DNA from: Lysobacterales bacterium
GTDB taxonomy: Bacteria; Pseudomonadota; Gammaproteobacteria; Xanthomonadales; SZUA-38
Direction: 5' to 3'
DNA length: 64,000 nucleotides
Assembly: GCA_028285525.1 (NCBI GenBank)
Contig: JANQOZ010000023.1
Span: 1 to 64,000 of the forward strand
Shown piece after piece: positions 38,492-46,158 of this stretch. The first letter of the stretch is position 1; every line of letters starts with the position of its first letter. Under the pieces are notes generated by a model. That model did not search any database, was not told where the DNA came from, and saw nothing but the letters and a program-made list of their open reading frames with translations. The translations under genes and the position numbers were made by a program.

Positions 38492-40122
38492 CGATTCGCG
38501 TCCAGCAGCTTGAGCACAGCCTGCGCGTGCGCGGCGGCGGCTGCCGCTGGATCAGGCACCACCTGTAGGCTCGCTGCAGCGCCTGACTCGGGACGGCCTT
38601 CAATGCCGGTCACCAGCTTGGCTTCGTGCAGGATGGCGGAAAGGTCCGTGCGTAATGCCGCACGCCATACTTCCGTGCCGTGCTCGTCGCAGCGCAGTGC
38701 GTCGAAGAGCTGCTGCTGCAGCATTTCCGGATCGAGCGGCTTCGCCGAGCGCACCGCGCCCTTCGCCGTGGTGTCGTACCACGGAAAAAACAGCTGCGCC
38801 TGGCGAAGCTGGCGCCAGCGGCGCAGCAGGTGTGCACCACACTCATCCATCGGTCTGACCGGCCACCAGCGCTCCGCGTCGAGCTCTACCCCAGCAGGAC
38901 AAATCGGCTGATGCAGCGTGACCGGCAGCGCCGGCTTCAGTGCGTAAAGGTGTGCGGCGATTGCCGCAGCGCCGCCAAGGGCGACAATGCCAAGGCAGCC
39001 CTCGCCTAAGAACTGCTCCAGGAGCAGTTGCGCGATGGCGTGGGGGTCATCAGCGCTGCCTCCCATGGGGCCGGTCTCGCCATGAAAAGGCAGATCGGGC
39101 AGCACCACGCGGAAAGCATCATCACCCACGCTGTGCAGCTCGACGGCGAAGTCGGCCGCGCTGTCTCCCGAGCTGCCCAGGTCATGCAGCAGCAGGATAA
39201 ATCGATCAGCATGACCGAATTGGCGAACGCGCCACTGGCCACCTTCGCCGTCAACAAAGGCGTCGGCATGCGCCGCCGGCGGTTCAACCGTTTCCAACGC
39301 CGTCCCGGCTGACACCTGGCTGAAAATTTCTCTAACCCGGGCCCGGACCACCTCGGGGTTCATTTCAATCGATTCGATACTCACACTCTCGGGCACGCCG
39401 CTCAGCCGATCTGCCGTGTGCTCCAGCGGATCGCCGCGCCGGAACAAGATATGGCAAGGCCGGGTGATCCGTTCAGCCACCGGCACAGCGTCCCAGGAGA
39501 ACGCCGCCCCATAGCCGACCTTGTAGTCCTCGCCGGCGTAGAGATAGTCGTGGATATAGCCGTCCCAGATCTGCGGCGGTGCCTGGTCGAGCGTCATTCG
39601 TGCCGCCGGGCGCTGATCAAACCAGGGAAAGAAAATGGTTTGTTCAGCGATCTTGCCCCACAGCCGGATCAGGTGGCTGCCATCCCAGCGTGGCGGGTTG
39701 GGCTCGAAATACCCGGAGAGGATGTGAGCCTGCTCAAGCTGATTAAATGCCGGCACGCCGTCCAGCACCATGTGGGCAACGGCGTCGGGATGCTGATCGG
39801 CGAGCGCCATAGCGATCTGCGCACCGGTGTGGACGCCCATCACCAGCGCCTGACGGACTCCCAGAATCTCCAGCACCCGCTGAAGATTGTCGGCGAAGTC
39901 CGCGATCCTGGGCTGGTCGTTCGGCAGGAGATCGGACAGGCCGAAGCCGGGCGTGTCCGGGGCGATCACAAGATAGTCCGGCGCCAGCTCTTCCATCAGC
40001 GTGAGCTGGGTTGCTGACGTCTGGGGTGACTGGTGAAGCAGCAGAACCGGCGGGCCGCTGCCGACGTAGCGAAGGTGGTTACGCCGGCCGTCGATTTCGA
40101 TGATTTGTCGGCGAACGTTCAC
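38488..40122 (-). CDS. Fused double alpha/beta hydrolase with His in the nucleophile position
   Basis: The 544-residue protein contains two alpha/beta hydrolase domains. Domain 1 (about 1-270) has L-L-L-H-Q-S-P-Q-T-S in place of the usual H-G oxyanion motif, D-T-P-G-F-G-L-S-D, and the elbow GVHTG at 96-100 with His98 where Ser is normal. Domain 2 (about 285-544) has F-I-L-L-L-H-D-L-G-S-S-G-D-S and L-P-D-L-P-F-H-G-E-T-G, but its elbow is reduced to G-G-A-A-A. Domain 1 is close to the stand-alone hydrolase at 45174 (GHHTG). The GTG start overlaps the stop of the VOC gene upstream (GTGA), and its stop overlaps the TRAP start. Catalytic activity is uncertain. Confidence 0.82.
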   Translation of the reverse strand: MNVRRQIIEIDGRRNHLRYVGSGPPVLLLHQSPQTSATQLTLMEELAPDYLVIAPDTPGFGLSDLLPNDQPRIADFADNLQRVLEILGVRQALVMGVHTGAQIAMALADQHPDAVAHMVLDGVPAFNQLEQAHILSGYFEPNPPRWDGSHLIRLWGKIAEQTIFFPWFDQRPAARMTLDQAPPQIWDGYIHDYLYAGEDYKVGYGAAFSWDAVPVAERITRPCHILFRRGDPLEHTADRLSGVPESVSIESIEMNPEVVRARVREIFSQVSAGTALETVEPPAAHADAFVDGEGGQWRVRQFGHADRFILLLHDLGSSGDSAADFAVELHSVGDDAFRVVLPDLPFHGETGPMGGSADDPHAIAQLLLEQFLGEGCLGIVALGGAAAIAAHLYALKPALPVTLHQPICPAGVELDAERWWPVRPMDECGAHLLRRWRQLRQAQLFFPWYDTTAKGAVRSAKPLDPEMLQQQLFDALRCDEHGTEVWRAALRTDLSAILHEAKLVTGIEGRPESGAAASLQVVPDPAAAAAAHAQAVLKLLDANR

Positions 40123-41021
40123 TCGGACTCGGGTGGATCTTCGACCAGCTCGATGTATTCACCGGCCGCACCTTTGAGCACAACACTCCGGCGACCGTAA
40201 TAGGGCGCGCCGGGATTGGCCGCAGGGATGCCAAGCCAGCGATCCCGATATGGCGTGATGTCATCCACCACAAACGTCACCATGGCGATACCACCCGGCA
40301 TCCCTTCCGAGGTCGGCGACCGCGAAGCGGCCTCGTCGGGATAGTCGTCCAGCTCGAGCAGAAAGCGCTGAGACAGCGGAACGATCGTCAGCGGGTACAT
40401 CGTGTCGTCCGGCACGCCCCAGGCGCGTGACAGCACGCTGACCTTGTAGTCGTAAGGGCCGTTCACCGGCATCCCCAGCGTATCGCGATAGAACGTATCG
40501 ATCGCAGTGCGGTCCCGCGCGGCCAGCACCATGATGAATACCCGATCTACGGGGCTCGTCGCGGGCAGCAGGCCGAAGCCCGAGTTGTCGGGCGTGATGC
40601 GGGTGAAGTACAGCAGCTCGTTGCCGGGCCCGATAGCCTGCATGGCCTTGATACGCTTCTGTTCCGTCAGGTAGTTCGGCTGCCCGATGACCTCGAAGTG
40701 CGGGCTCGCCTCGAGACGGACATTGAGCGCATCGGGATCTTCCACAAGAATCTCGATCGCGTTCCAGCCCTCCGTCTTGAGTGGCTCATAGTTTCCCTGA
40801 TCGGGCGTTTGAACAAAGCGCAGGTACACGGGCTCGTTGCTTTGCGGCTGGATGATTTCAAAGGTGTTGTCCGCCACATCCGGCGCGTTCCAGCTTGCCG
40901 CCAGCACCGCACCCACCTGCCCGGTTGCCACCTCCTGGTAATCGAGGGTGTCCTGGTAGATATCAGCAACCTGACTGGGGTCGCTGACCATGACGGTGAC
41001 CATCAGGATTGCTTTCAACAT
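40119..41021 (-). CDS. VOC-superfamily (glyoxalase/extradiol dioxygenase-fold) protein B
   Basis: The 300-residue protein has two VOC halves (ILMVTVMVSDPSQVADIYQDTLDYQEVATGQV ... FIMVLAARDRTAIDTFYRDTLGMPVNGPYDYKV, ending G-E-Y-I-E-L-V). It is the same type and length as protein A at 36598 but clearly diverged. The second half keeps the usual D-x-x-x-x-F-Y-x-x-x-L-G motif of glyoxalases. The overlap with the nitrilase (7 bp) upstream and hydrolase (4 bp) downstream fixes it in one operon. The reaction is unknown; isomerase or ring-opening dioxygenase are possible. Confidence 0.77.
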   Translation of the reverse strand: MLKAILMVTVMVSDPSQVADIYQDTLDYQEVATGQVGAVLAASWNAPDVADNTFEIIQPQSNEPVYLRFVQTPDQGNYEPLKTEGWNAIEILVEDPDALNVRLEASPHFEVIGQPNYLTEQKRIKAMQAIGPGNELLYFTRITPDNSGFGLLPATSPVDRVFIMVLAARDRTAIDTFYRDTLGMPVNGPYDYKVSVLSRAWGVPDDTMYPLTIVPLSQRFLLELDDYPDEAASRSPTSEGMPGGIAMVTFVVDDITPYRDRWLGIPAANPGAPYYGRRSVVLKGAAGEYIELVEDPPESE

Positions 41022-42067
41022 GGCGTGATAATACCTCGCTCAAGAAGGCGCCCGATGGCGGCCGCCTGTTGATCGACAAAAAATTTCCGCTCCGGCACCT
41101 GATACCCGTCGGGCTGGGTAAGGCCGTTCGCCGCATGGATGGGCTCGCCGGCATACACATGCTCGAACAGCTCAAGCCGCTGACGCGAAAGCAAATTCGG
41201 CATGCCGGGACGATTGCGATAGCGGCGCAAGGACGCCAGGTCCAGCGCGGCGGTCGCGGCACAGGTTTCGCCGGTGCCGGCCTCGGCCATCACCGCGCCT
41301 TTGTAGTCCAGAACCTTCGACATGCCGTCGGTGGAGTTCACGGGTATCCCCGCCTGGTAGAGGCCGGCGCTATTGGCCGACACGACGTAGGCCAGGTTCT
41401 CCATGGCCCGTGCTCGCTTCGCAATGTCTTTTGGCGTCAGCATCGGGCTGCCCATTTCGCTGGTGGAATGGGTCAGTACCTCGGCGCCGCGCAGCGCCAG
41501 CGCCCGGCTGATCTCCGGATAGAGAATCTCCTCCGACGCCACGCAGGCGATGCGCCCGAGCACGGTGTCAGCAACCGGGAAGACGCCTTCGATACCGTAC
41601 CGATCCAGATAGGCGTCCCACACGTCATGCGGCGTCGGCGCGTACATCGAGATCAATCGGCGGTAGCGCAGCACCACGTCGCCGTTGTCGGCGATGAGAA
41701 AGCAGGTCTGAAAATAGATATCCGAAAAGTGCGGATCGACCTCATAAGCATTGCCGGCGATGAACACCTGATTGTCCACCGCCACGCTGCCCAGCGCCTC
41801 GTACTCCGGGCCGTCGATCTCGATCGCCGCCAGCGCTTTCCAGGCGGGGATCGGCTCGCCCGCCGGATAGCAGGTGAGAAAGTACTCCGGCAAAACGATC
41901 AGCCGCACGTCCGGCCCGGTGAACAGCTTGGCGGCGCGGATCTGGACCGCGATGGCGTTGATGGTCTCGAGCATGCGGGCGCGCGCGTGCTCGTGCGTCA
42001 TGCCGTGTACTGCATGGCAGGCGGTCTGCAGGGCAATTGCCTGATAGGCGGGATGGTCGCTGCTCAT
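41015..42067 (-). CDS. Carbon-nitrogen hydrolase (nitrilase superfamily) with a changed catalytic Lys
   Basis: The 350-residue protein begins at the ATG 42067, which overlaps the upstream stop by one base. It has the nitrilase-fold glutamate Glu61 (L-P-E-Y-F) and the cysteine Cys175 (R-I-A-C-V-A-S-E-E-I-L-Y-P-E). The usual catalytic lysine in the Y-R-K motif reads Y-R-R (Arg137). The loss of Lys would normally disable amide or nitrile hydrolysis, or point to a changed activity. The rest of the alpha-beta-beta-alpha fold is intact (A-R-A-M-E-N-L-A-Y-V-V-S-A-N-S). It likely acts on an amide or related bond in the pathway of this operon. Confidence 0.85.
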   Translation of the reverse strand: MSSDHPAYQAIALQTACHAVHGMTHEHARARMLETINAIAVQIRAAKLFTGPDVRLIVLPEYFLTCYPAGEPIPAWKALAAIEIDGPEYEALGSVAVDNQVFIAGNAYEVDPHFSDIYFQTCFLIADNGDVVLRYRRLISMYAPTPHDVWDAYLDRYGIEGVFPVADTVLGRIACVASEEILYPEISRALALRGAEVLTHSTSEMGSPMLTPKDIAKRARAMENLAYVVSANSAGLYQAGIPVNSTDGMSKVLDYKGAVMAEAGTGETCAATAALDLASLRRYRNRPGMPNLLSRQRLELFEHVYAGEPIHAANGLTQPDGYQVPERKFFVDQQAAAIGRLLERGIITPC

Positions 42068-42780
42068 CAGCGCTCGAGTTCGACGAGCTCGTAAAACGTT
42101 TGCATGTAGCCGCCGACGGCGCCGCGCACAAAGATGAAGTCGTCGTCCGCTGTGCACCAGACCTCGTACGGGGGGTGTTCCTCCGGCAGGCCACCCTCAG
42201 CGGTGTCGGTGTACTGGAACTTGTGGCAATCGAACGTCCCGGCCGGTACTTCGATGGTTTCGTCACCGAGGTACTCGAGCCCAAAGCCAACCTTAAACAG
42301 CAGCGGCCCGGTGGCGCCGCGGTGGTCGGGGGAGGTGAGCATCATGTTGGGAAAGTACTGTTTCTTCGGTCCGGACTGATCGAAGACCGCAAAGCACATG
42401 CCGTCCGCCACGAGCGGATGCGTTCCCAGCCACGGCACCGGCTCATTCAGCTCCATCCGCTGGCTTAATCTGCCGTCTCGCTGGTTGTACGACTCACACT
42501 CGGCCACCCGGTCGGTAAAGCGAAACCAGGCGGTGCCTTCAAACTTGTCGGCGATCGTCAGTCGATTAAAGCAGTCGAGCGGCCTCCAGTTCTTGTCCCA
42601 GCTGACCGTCACATCACGCAGCACCGAAGGCGCGTCGTCGATTTCGCAGTGAGCCCTCAGGGTGCGCGCGCCGTCGCCGTGGACGGTGACAATAAAACTC
42701 TCCCGGCCGCGTTCGTGGCCCATGCGCTCGGGCTTGGTGCTGGTGTAGAGGAGCTTTCCGCGAATCGTTCGATGGTCCAT
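42067..42780 (-). CDS. Conserved protein of unknown function (beta-rich)
   Basis: I do not recognise a named family. The 237-residue protein starts at the ATG 42780 (MDHRTIRGKLLYTS) and has no signal peptide or membrane segment. It is rich in beta-strand-like stretches (ESFIVTVHGDGARTLRAHCEIDD, TAWFRFTDRVAECESY, L-E-Y-L-G-D-E-T-I-E-V-P-A-G-T-F-D-C-H-K-F-Q-Y), of a type seen in DUF3108-like or lipoprotein-carrier folds. It sits 2 bp after the membrane-protein gene and overlaps the nitrilase start (TGATG), so it belongs to the catabolic operon. Confidence 0.72.
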   Translation of the reverse strand: MDHRTIRGKLLYTSTKPERMGHERGRESFIVTVHGDGARTLRAHCEIDDAPSVLRDVTVSWDKNWRPLDCFNRLTIADKFEGTAWFRFTDRVAECESYNQRDGRLSQRMELNEPVPWLGTHPLVADGMCFAVFDQSGPKKQYFPNMMLTSPDHRGATGPLLFKVGFGLEYLGDETIEVPAGTFDCHKFQYTDTAEGGLPEEHPPYEVWCTADDDFIFVRGAVGGYMQTFYELVELER

Positions 42781-42782
42781 AG

Positions 42783-43445
42783 CTAGTTTCCGATGATGTG
42801 TAAGCCAAGCATGGCGTTGATCAAAAGCCCCACCCAGATCGTGACAACAAAAGGTTTGACCTTCCGTAAGGAGGCTTTGATGGTGGCGTTGACCTCGTCG
42901 TCCGGCCCGACGGTGACGAGCTTTCCGAACGCAGGCCCAAACGGTTTGAGGTTGACCCGGATCAGCAGCCCCATGGTCATCAAACCCGCAAAGACGATCA
43001 GCTTCCAGGCCAGCCAGTCGGCGCGGATGAGTTCGCCGCCCGCGAGCGTATAGCCTGCGAGCGCGAGCAGGGCGGTGATGACGAGCACCCTGCCCCACCA
43101 GTCAACCTTCGTCAGAATGACGGCTTGACCGTGGCTGATATGCAGCTTGATCACGGTAGCCACCCAGAGCAGGCCAAAGATCCACAGCCCGACCACCGAC
43201 AGAGCGGACATATCGACAATGCCCAGCCGCCAGGCGATATGAAATCCCACCGGCAGGGAAAGCGCCATGCAGATCCGGGGCGCCTGGTCGACAAACAGCA
43301 TGATGTCCGCCGCCGTCCGCCGCGCCTCGACGCCACGCGAGGCGTCGGCTATGTACTTGCTGGAATAGAAGACACCCAGGTCGCCGCCAAGCCAGTACAC
43401 AAACAGCAGCAGGTGGAAGAGCTTTAGCAGCAGGATTTCGGACAT
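42783..43445 (-). CDS. Multi-pass membrane protein (CopD/DUF2269-like)
   Basis: The 220-residue protein has about six hydrophobic segments (ILLLKLFHLLLFVYWLGGDLGVFY, ICMALSLPVGFHIAW, LSVVGLWIFGLLWVATVIKLHI and others) with a His in helix 1 (LFHLL), as in CopD/DUF2269-type membrane proteins that may bind haem or metal. The short charged N-terminus, MSEI, starts the operon. The palindrome at 43476-43501 lies 30 bp upstream, the only candidate operator for the eight genes. Confidence 0.7.
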   Translation of the reverse strand: MSEILLLKLFHLLLFVYWLGGDLGVFYSSKYIADASRGVEARRTAADIMLFVDQAPRICMALSLPVGFHIAWRLGIVDMSALSVVGLWIFGLLWVATVIKLHISHGQAVILTKVDWWGRVLVITALLALAGYTLAGGELIRADWLAWKLIVFAGLMTMGLLIRVNLKPFGPAFGKLVTVGPDDEVNATIKASLRKVKPFVVTIWVGLLINAMLGLHIIGN

Positions 43446-43475
43446 CGCACAGGATCCGACGGGGAGTGGCGGAAT

Positions 43476-43501
43476 TGTACTAAAAGTATAACTTTAGTAC
43501 A
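43476..43501. promoter_or_regulatory. Inverted repeat, candidate operator of the catabolic operon
   Basis: TGTACTAAA (43476-43484) and TTTAGTACA (43493-43501) are perfect 9-bp arms with an 8-base AT-rich spacer. It lies 30 bp upstream of the minus-strand operon start and 36 bp upstream of the NicO-like gene, in an otherwise GC-rich 92-bp gap. TetR-type or GntR-type repressors use sites like this. No regulator gene is adjacent. Confidence 0.65.
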
Positions 43502-43537
43502 GTTTCGACTCCCTTCGACCACCGGCACTGACGACCT

Positions 43538-44266
43538 TTGGACTGGCTGACCCCCGAGATTGCAGCCCTCTCCGCGACCGCGGTGACCATCGCGTTTGCC
43601 CATACGCTTCTAGGTCCCGACCACTACCTGCCCTTCGTCGCCTTGAGCAAGTCACGCGGCTGGACCATCAAAAAAACGCTGGCCATCACCGCCGGCTGCG
43701 GCCTGGGTCATGCAGCGGGTTCGGTGGCACTGGGATTTATCGGCATTGCGCTGGGGACCGCTCTCAGCACCATGACCGGGATCGAGAGCTGGCGCGGCGA
43801 TCTGGCCGCATGGGGCCTGACCGCCTTTGGCGTGGTCTACCTGGCGATCAGCCTGAAACGGCTTGCTCGCAACCAGCAGCACAGCCACCCGCATGTGCAT
43901 GCTGACGGCACGGTTCACCAGCACGCCCACGACCATCATGGCGCTCACGTCCACGCCCACGAGGAAGCCCATAAAGATAACAAGGGCAGCAGCGTATCCT
44001 GGGCGATCTTCATCGTTTTTGTGCTGGGGCCGTGCGAAGCGTTGATTCCGCTTTTGATGGTTCCCGCCAGCCAAAGCAATATGGCCGGCGTGTGGCTGGT
44101 CACCGGGCTGTTTGTCACGGTCACGCTCGCAACCATGCTGGCGGCGGTCGCGCTGTCGCTGGTTGGCCTGAAGCAGGTCAGGCTCCCCGCCATCCAGCGC
44201 TACTCCGGGGTCATGGCCGGTGCTGCGATCTCCTGCTGCGGTCTGGCGATGCTCGCCGGGCTTTAG
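43538..44266 (+). CDS. NicO/UreH-like nickel/cobalt or sulfite-type transporter with a His-rich loop
   Basis: The 242-residue protein (TTG start at 43538) has about six membrane helices. Helix 1 contains F-A-H-T-L-L-G-P-D-H, like the H-x-x-x-x-D-H signature of nickel/cobalt permeases. A cytoplasmic loop at about 113-148 is packed with His (HSHPHVHADGTVHQHAHDHH and following). The second half has W-A-I-F-I-V-F-V-L-G-P-C-E-A-L-I-P-L-L. This is the NicO/UreH/TauE-like arrangement; the His loop argues for Ni, Co or Zn. No urease or hydrogenase genes are nearby. The gene is divergent from the catabolic operon and converges closely (9 bp) on the DUF5694 gene. Confidence 0.82.
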   Translation: MDWLTPEIAALSATAVTIAFAHTLLGPDHYLPFVALSKSRGWTIKKTLAITAGCGLGHAAGSVALGFIGIALGTALSTMTGIESWRGDLAAWGLTAFGVVYLAISLKRLARNQQHSHPHVHADGTVHQHAHDHHGAHVHAHEEAHKDNKGSSVSWAIFIVFVLGPCEALIPLLMVPASQSNMAGVWLVTGLFVTVTLATMLAAVALSLVGLKQVRLPAIQRYSGVMAGAAISCCGLAMLAGL

Positions 44267-44275
44267 GCTCGTCTT

Positions 44276-45085
44276 TCACAGAAGCGGCAGTAAGTCGATC
44301 GGCTCACGATCCGGGTCATCCTCCAGGAGCCCTCGGATAATCGCGATATGCCCCTGCCCGCCGATGACGACCACACGCGAACCGGGCGTCGCGTGATGCT
44401 GAATGTTGGCGTACATGCGGAAGTTTCGGTGCCACCAGCTGGCGGCCGCGTCTGCGCCGACAAATTCCTCGCCGGCACCCACGTGATTGGTTAGAAGATA
44501 GAACGATCGATTGCGCTGATCCTCCGCGGCGCTGTTGTAGGTGCGCAGCAGATCCGCCAGCGGCAGCGTTGCCTGCTTCCGATTGGTCTCCTCGGTGATT
44601 TCCGCAATCATCGAGTCGAGCCTGGCCTTGAGCTCCGGGTCGGCCTCGATGCTCTGGAAAAGTGCTTCCGCGTCCCAGCCTACCTCACGCTCATCAAAGG
44701 AATGCACTGCCTCCAGGCCCGCCAACGCCGCGATGCGGAACCCCAGCTGATAAATTTCATTGTGAGTCAGCTCAAAACTCCCGGCGCGATAGTCGTTGTA
44801 CTCGGCCTGCATCTCCTGCTGACTGGCCGGGTTGTACTCAAGCAGCACGCTGGTCGGCTCGAGCGCCGCGATTCGCTGGCTCAGCGCCTGAAGATAAGCC
44901 TGGTTCTCATCCGTCATCACGTCGAGGACATCCGTCTTGACGACGTCCTGGCCGGGATTGTGGAAATGGAACAGGCCGACGAGCAGCACCTGTGCCGGCT
45001 CCTCATCAGCAGCCAGCACCGGTGACGCAAGCACCAGCAGGACGGTCAGCGTCGTGCAGCGCAGAAGAAGACCCTTTCTGATCAT
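44276..45085 (-). CDS. Exported DUF5694 protein (TraB/ChaN-like fold)
   Basis: The 269-residue protein has a signal peptide (RCTTLTVLLVLASPVLAA) and the DUF5694 pattern: VLLVGLFHFHNPGQDVVKTDVLDVMTDENQAYLQALSQRIAALEPTSVLLEYNP, E-I-Y-Q-L-G-F-R-I-A, and a C-terminal R-V-V-V-I-G-G-Q-G-H-I-A-I-I-R. Its G-x-F-H-F-H and G-x-G-H motifs resemble TraB/erythromycin-esterase-type folds, which suggests a hydrolytic site. It is usually found as a single periplasmic gene; here it is alone, with 88 bp before the next minus-strand gene. Function unknown. Confidence 0.83.
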   Translation of the reverse strand: MIRKGLLLRCTTLTVLLVLASPVLAADEEPAQVLLVGLFHFHNPGQDVVKTDVLDVMTDENQAYLQALSQRIAALEPTSVLLEYNPASQQEMQAEYNDYRAGSFELTHNEIYQLGFRIAALAGLEAVHSFDEREVGWDAEALFQSIEADPELKARLDSMIAEITEETNRKQATLPLADLLRTYNSAAEDQRNRSFYLLTNHVGAGEEFVGADAAASWWHRNFRMYANIQHHATPGSRVVVIGGQGHIAIIRGLLEDDPDREPIDLLPLL

Positions 45086-45173
45086 AGATGCAGCTCCGGC
45101 GATCGTTGTCAGGATCGTCGCGCTGCGACACCGCGGCGTCTACGGCCTAAAGTCACGCAGGCCGCAGGGCCCA

Positions 45174-45977
45174 CTAGAGAGTCGCGCTTCGAACGTAGGC
45201 GGCGACCGCCTCAACCCATTCGTTCGGCCGCTGATCCACGATGTCGATAGCGCCACCCTCGATGGCGACAAAATCGAAGTCCGGGCGCAGCTCGTGGGAC
45301 CATTTGGCGTGTTCGTAGATCTGATCGCCGGTGTTGGTCAGGATCAGCGTGGGGTGCGTGATTTGGGTGAGCGTTTTGGCGTGGTCGTAGGCAAAAGCGG
45401 CGTTGTGCCCGTACCAAAACGGGCCGAAGCCCTGCAGTTGTTCAACGACGTAGCGGGTGACCAGGGCGGGATCGGTGCCCTCTCCGGCCCACTGATAGCG
45501 GTCCGCGTAAAGGTTCGACAGATGACTGCCGTCCACGTGGTGCTCAAAGCTTTTTTCGTTGTCTTCCACCATCTTGATGAACGCCTGCCGCTCATCGTGC
45601 TTCAGCGGAACCGGGCCGTTGAGAATCAGACGCTGCACCCGGCCAGGAAACTGCAGCGCCACTTCGGTCACGATCAGCGCCCCCGTGTGGTGACCGAGCA
45701 GGACGGCCTGATCGATGCCCAGCTGATCGAGCACCGGCGGCACGGCCTCAGCATAGTCGGCAACTGAGGGCACAAAGTCCGGCGCGTCGGATAGACCGAA
45801 ACCCGGCGTATCGATGCCCACCGCTCGAAGCCCCTGATCCCGGAGCAGGGGATAGACCGAGTCGAACTGCCGCAGCGTCATCGGTGCCTGATGGCACAGG
45901 ATCAAAGGCGGACCATCACCCTGGGTATCCAGAAAGTGAACCTGGCCAAATGGTCCGTCCGCGTAGCCTCGTTTCAT
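45174..45977 (-). CDS. Alpha/beta hydrolase with GxHTG elbow (His in place of Ser)
   Basis: The 267-residue protein is an alpha/beta hydrolase with I-L-C-H-Q-A-P-M-T-L-R-Q-F at the oxyanion loop, D-T-P-G-F-G-L-S-D, the elbow LLGHHTGALIV (G95-H-H97-T-G99) with His at the nucleophile position, T-N-T-G-D-Q-I-Y-E-H-A for the acid loop and G-G-A-I-D-I-V-D-Q in place of the C-terminal His region. It is a close relative of domain 1 of the fused protein at 38488. The shared changes mark a distinct subgroup whose chemistry differs from normal serine hydrolases or is lost. It stands alone, divergent from the Calx-beta gene. Confidence 0.86.
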   Translation of the reverse strand: MKRGYADGPFGQVHFLDTQGDGPPLILCHQAPMTLRQFDSVYPLLRDQGLRAVGIDTPGFGLSDAPDFVPSVADYAEAVPPVLDQLGIDQAVLLGHHTGALIVTEVALQFPGRVQRLILNGPVPLKHDERQAFIKMVEDNEKSFEHHVDGSHLSNLYADRYQWAGEGTDPALVTRYVVEQLQGFGPFWYGHNAAFAYDHAKTLTQITHPTLILTNTGDQIYEHAKWSHELRPDFDFVAIEGGAIDIVDQRPNEWVEAVAAYVRSATL

Positions 45978-46158
45978 CGTTAAACCCCCTTACTGCCCGA
46001 TTCCTAGCCCACGACCTGTTTCCGCCGGCTCGGCTGCTCCCATCATAAGGCCCGTCAGAGGTTGCTCAAAAAGCCATCGTCTTGAAGGTAGTGAGACGAA
46101 TCCGCGCCCCGCCGCGTCCCATGGCTCAACAAGAAGGGACCAATAGAGGCGAAGAATC

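Noticed and set aside
43850-43980. CAC/CAT-rich repeat as a possible CRISPR-like or VNTR array
   Set aside because: It encodes the His-rich loop of the NicO-like transporter and has no regular repeat and spacer structure.
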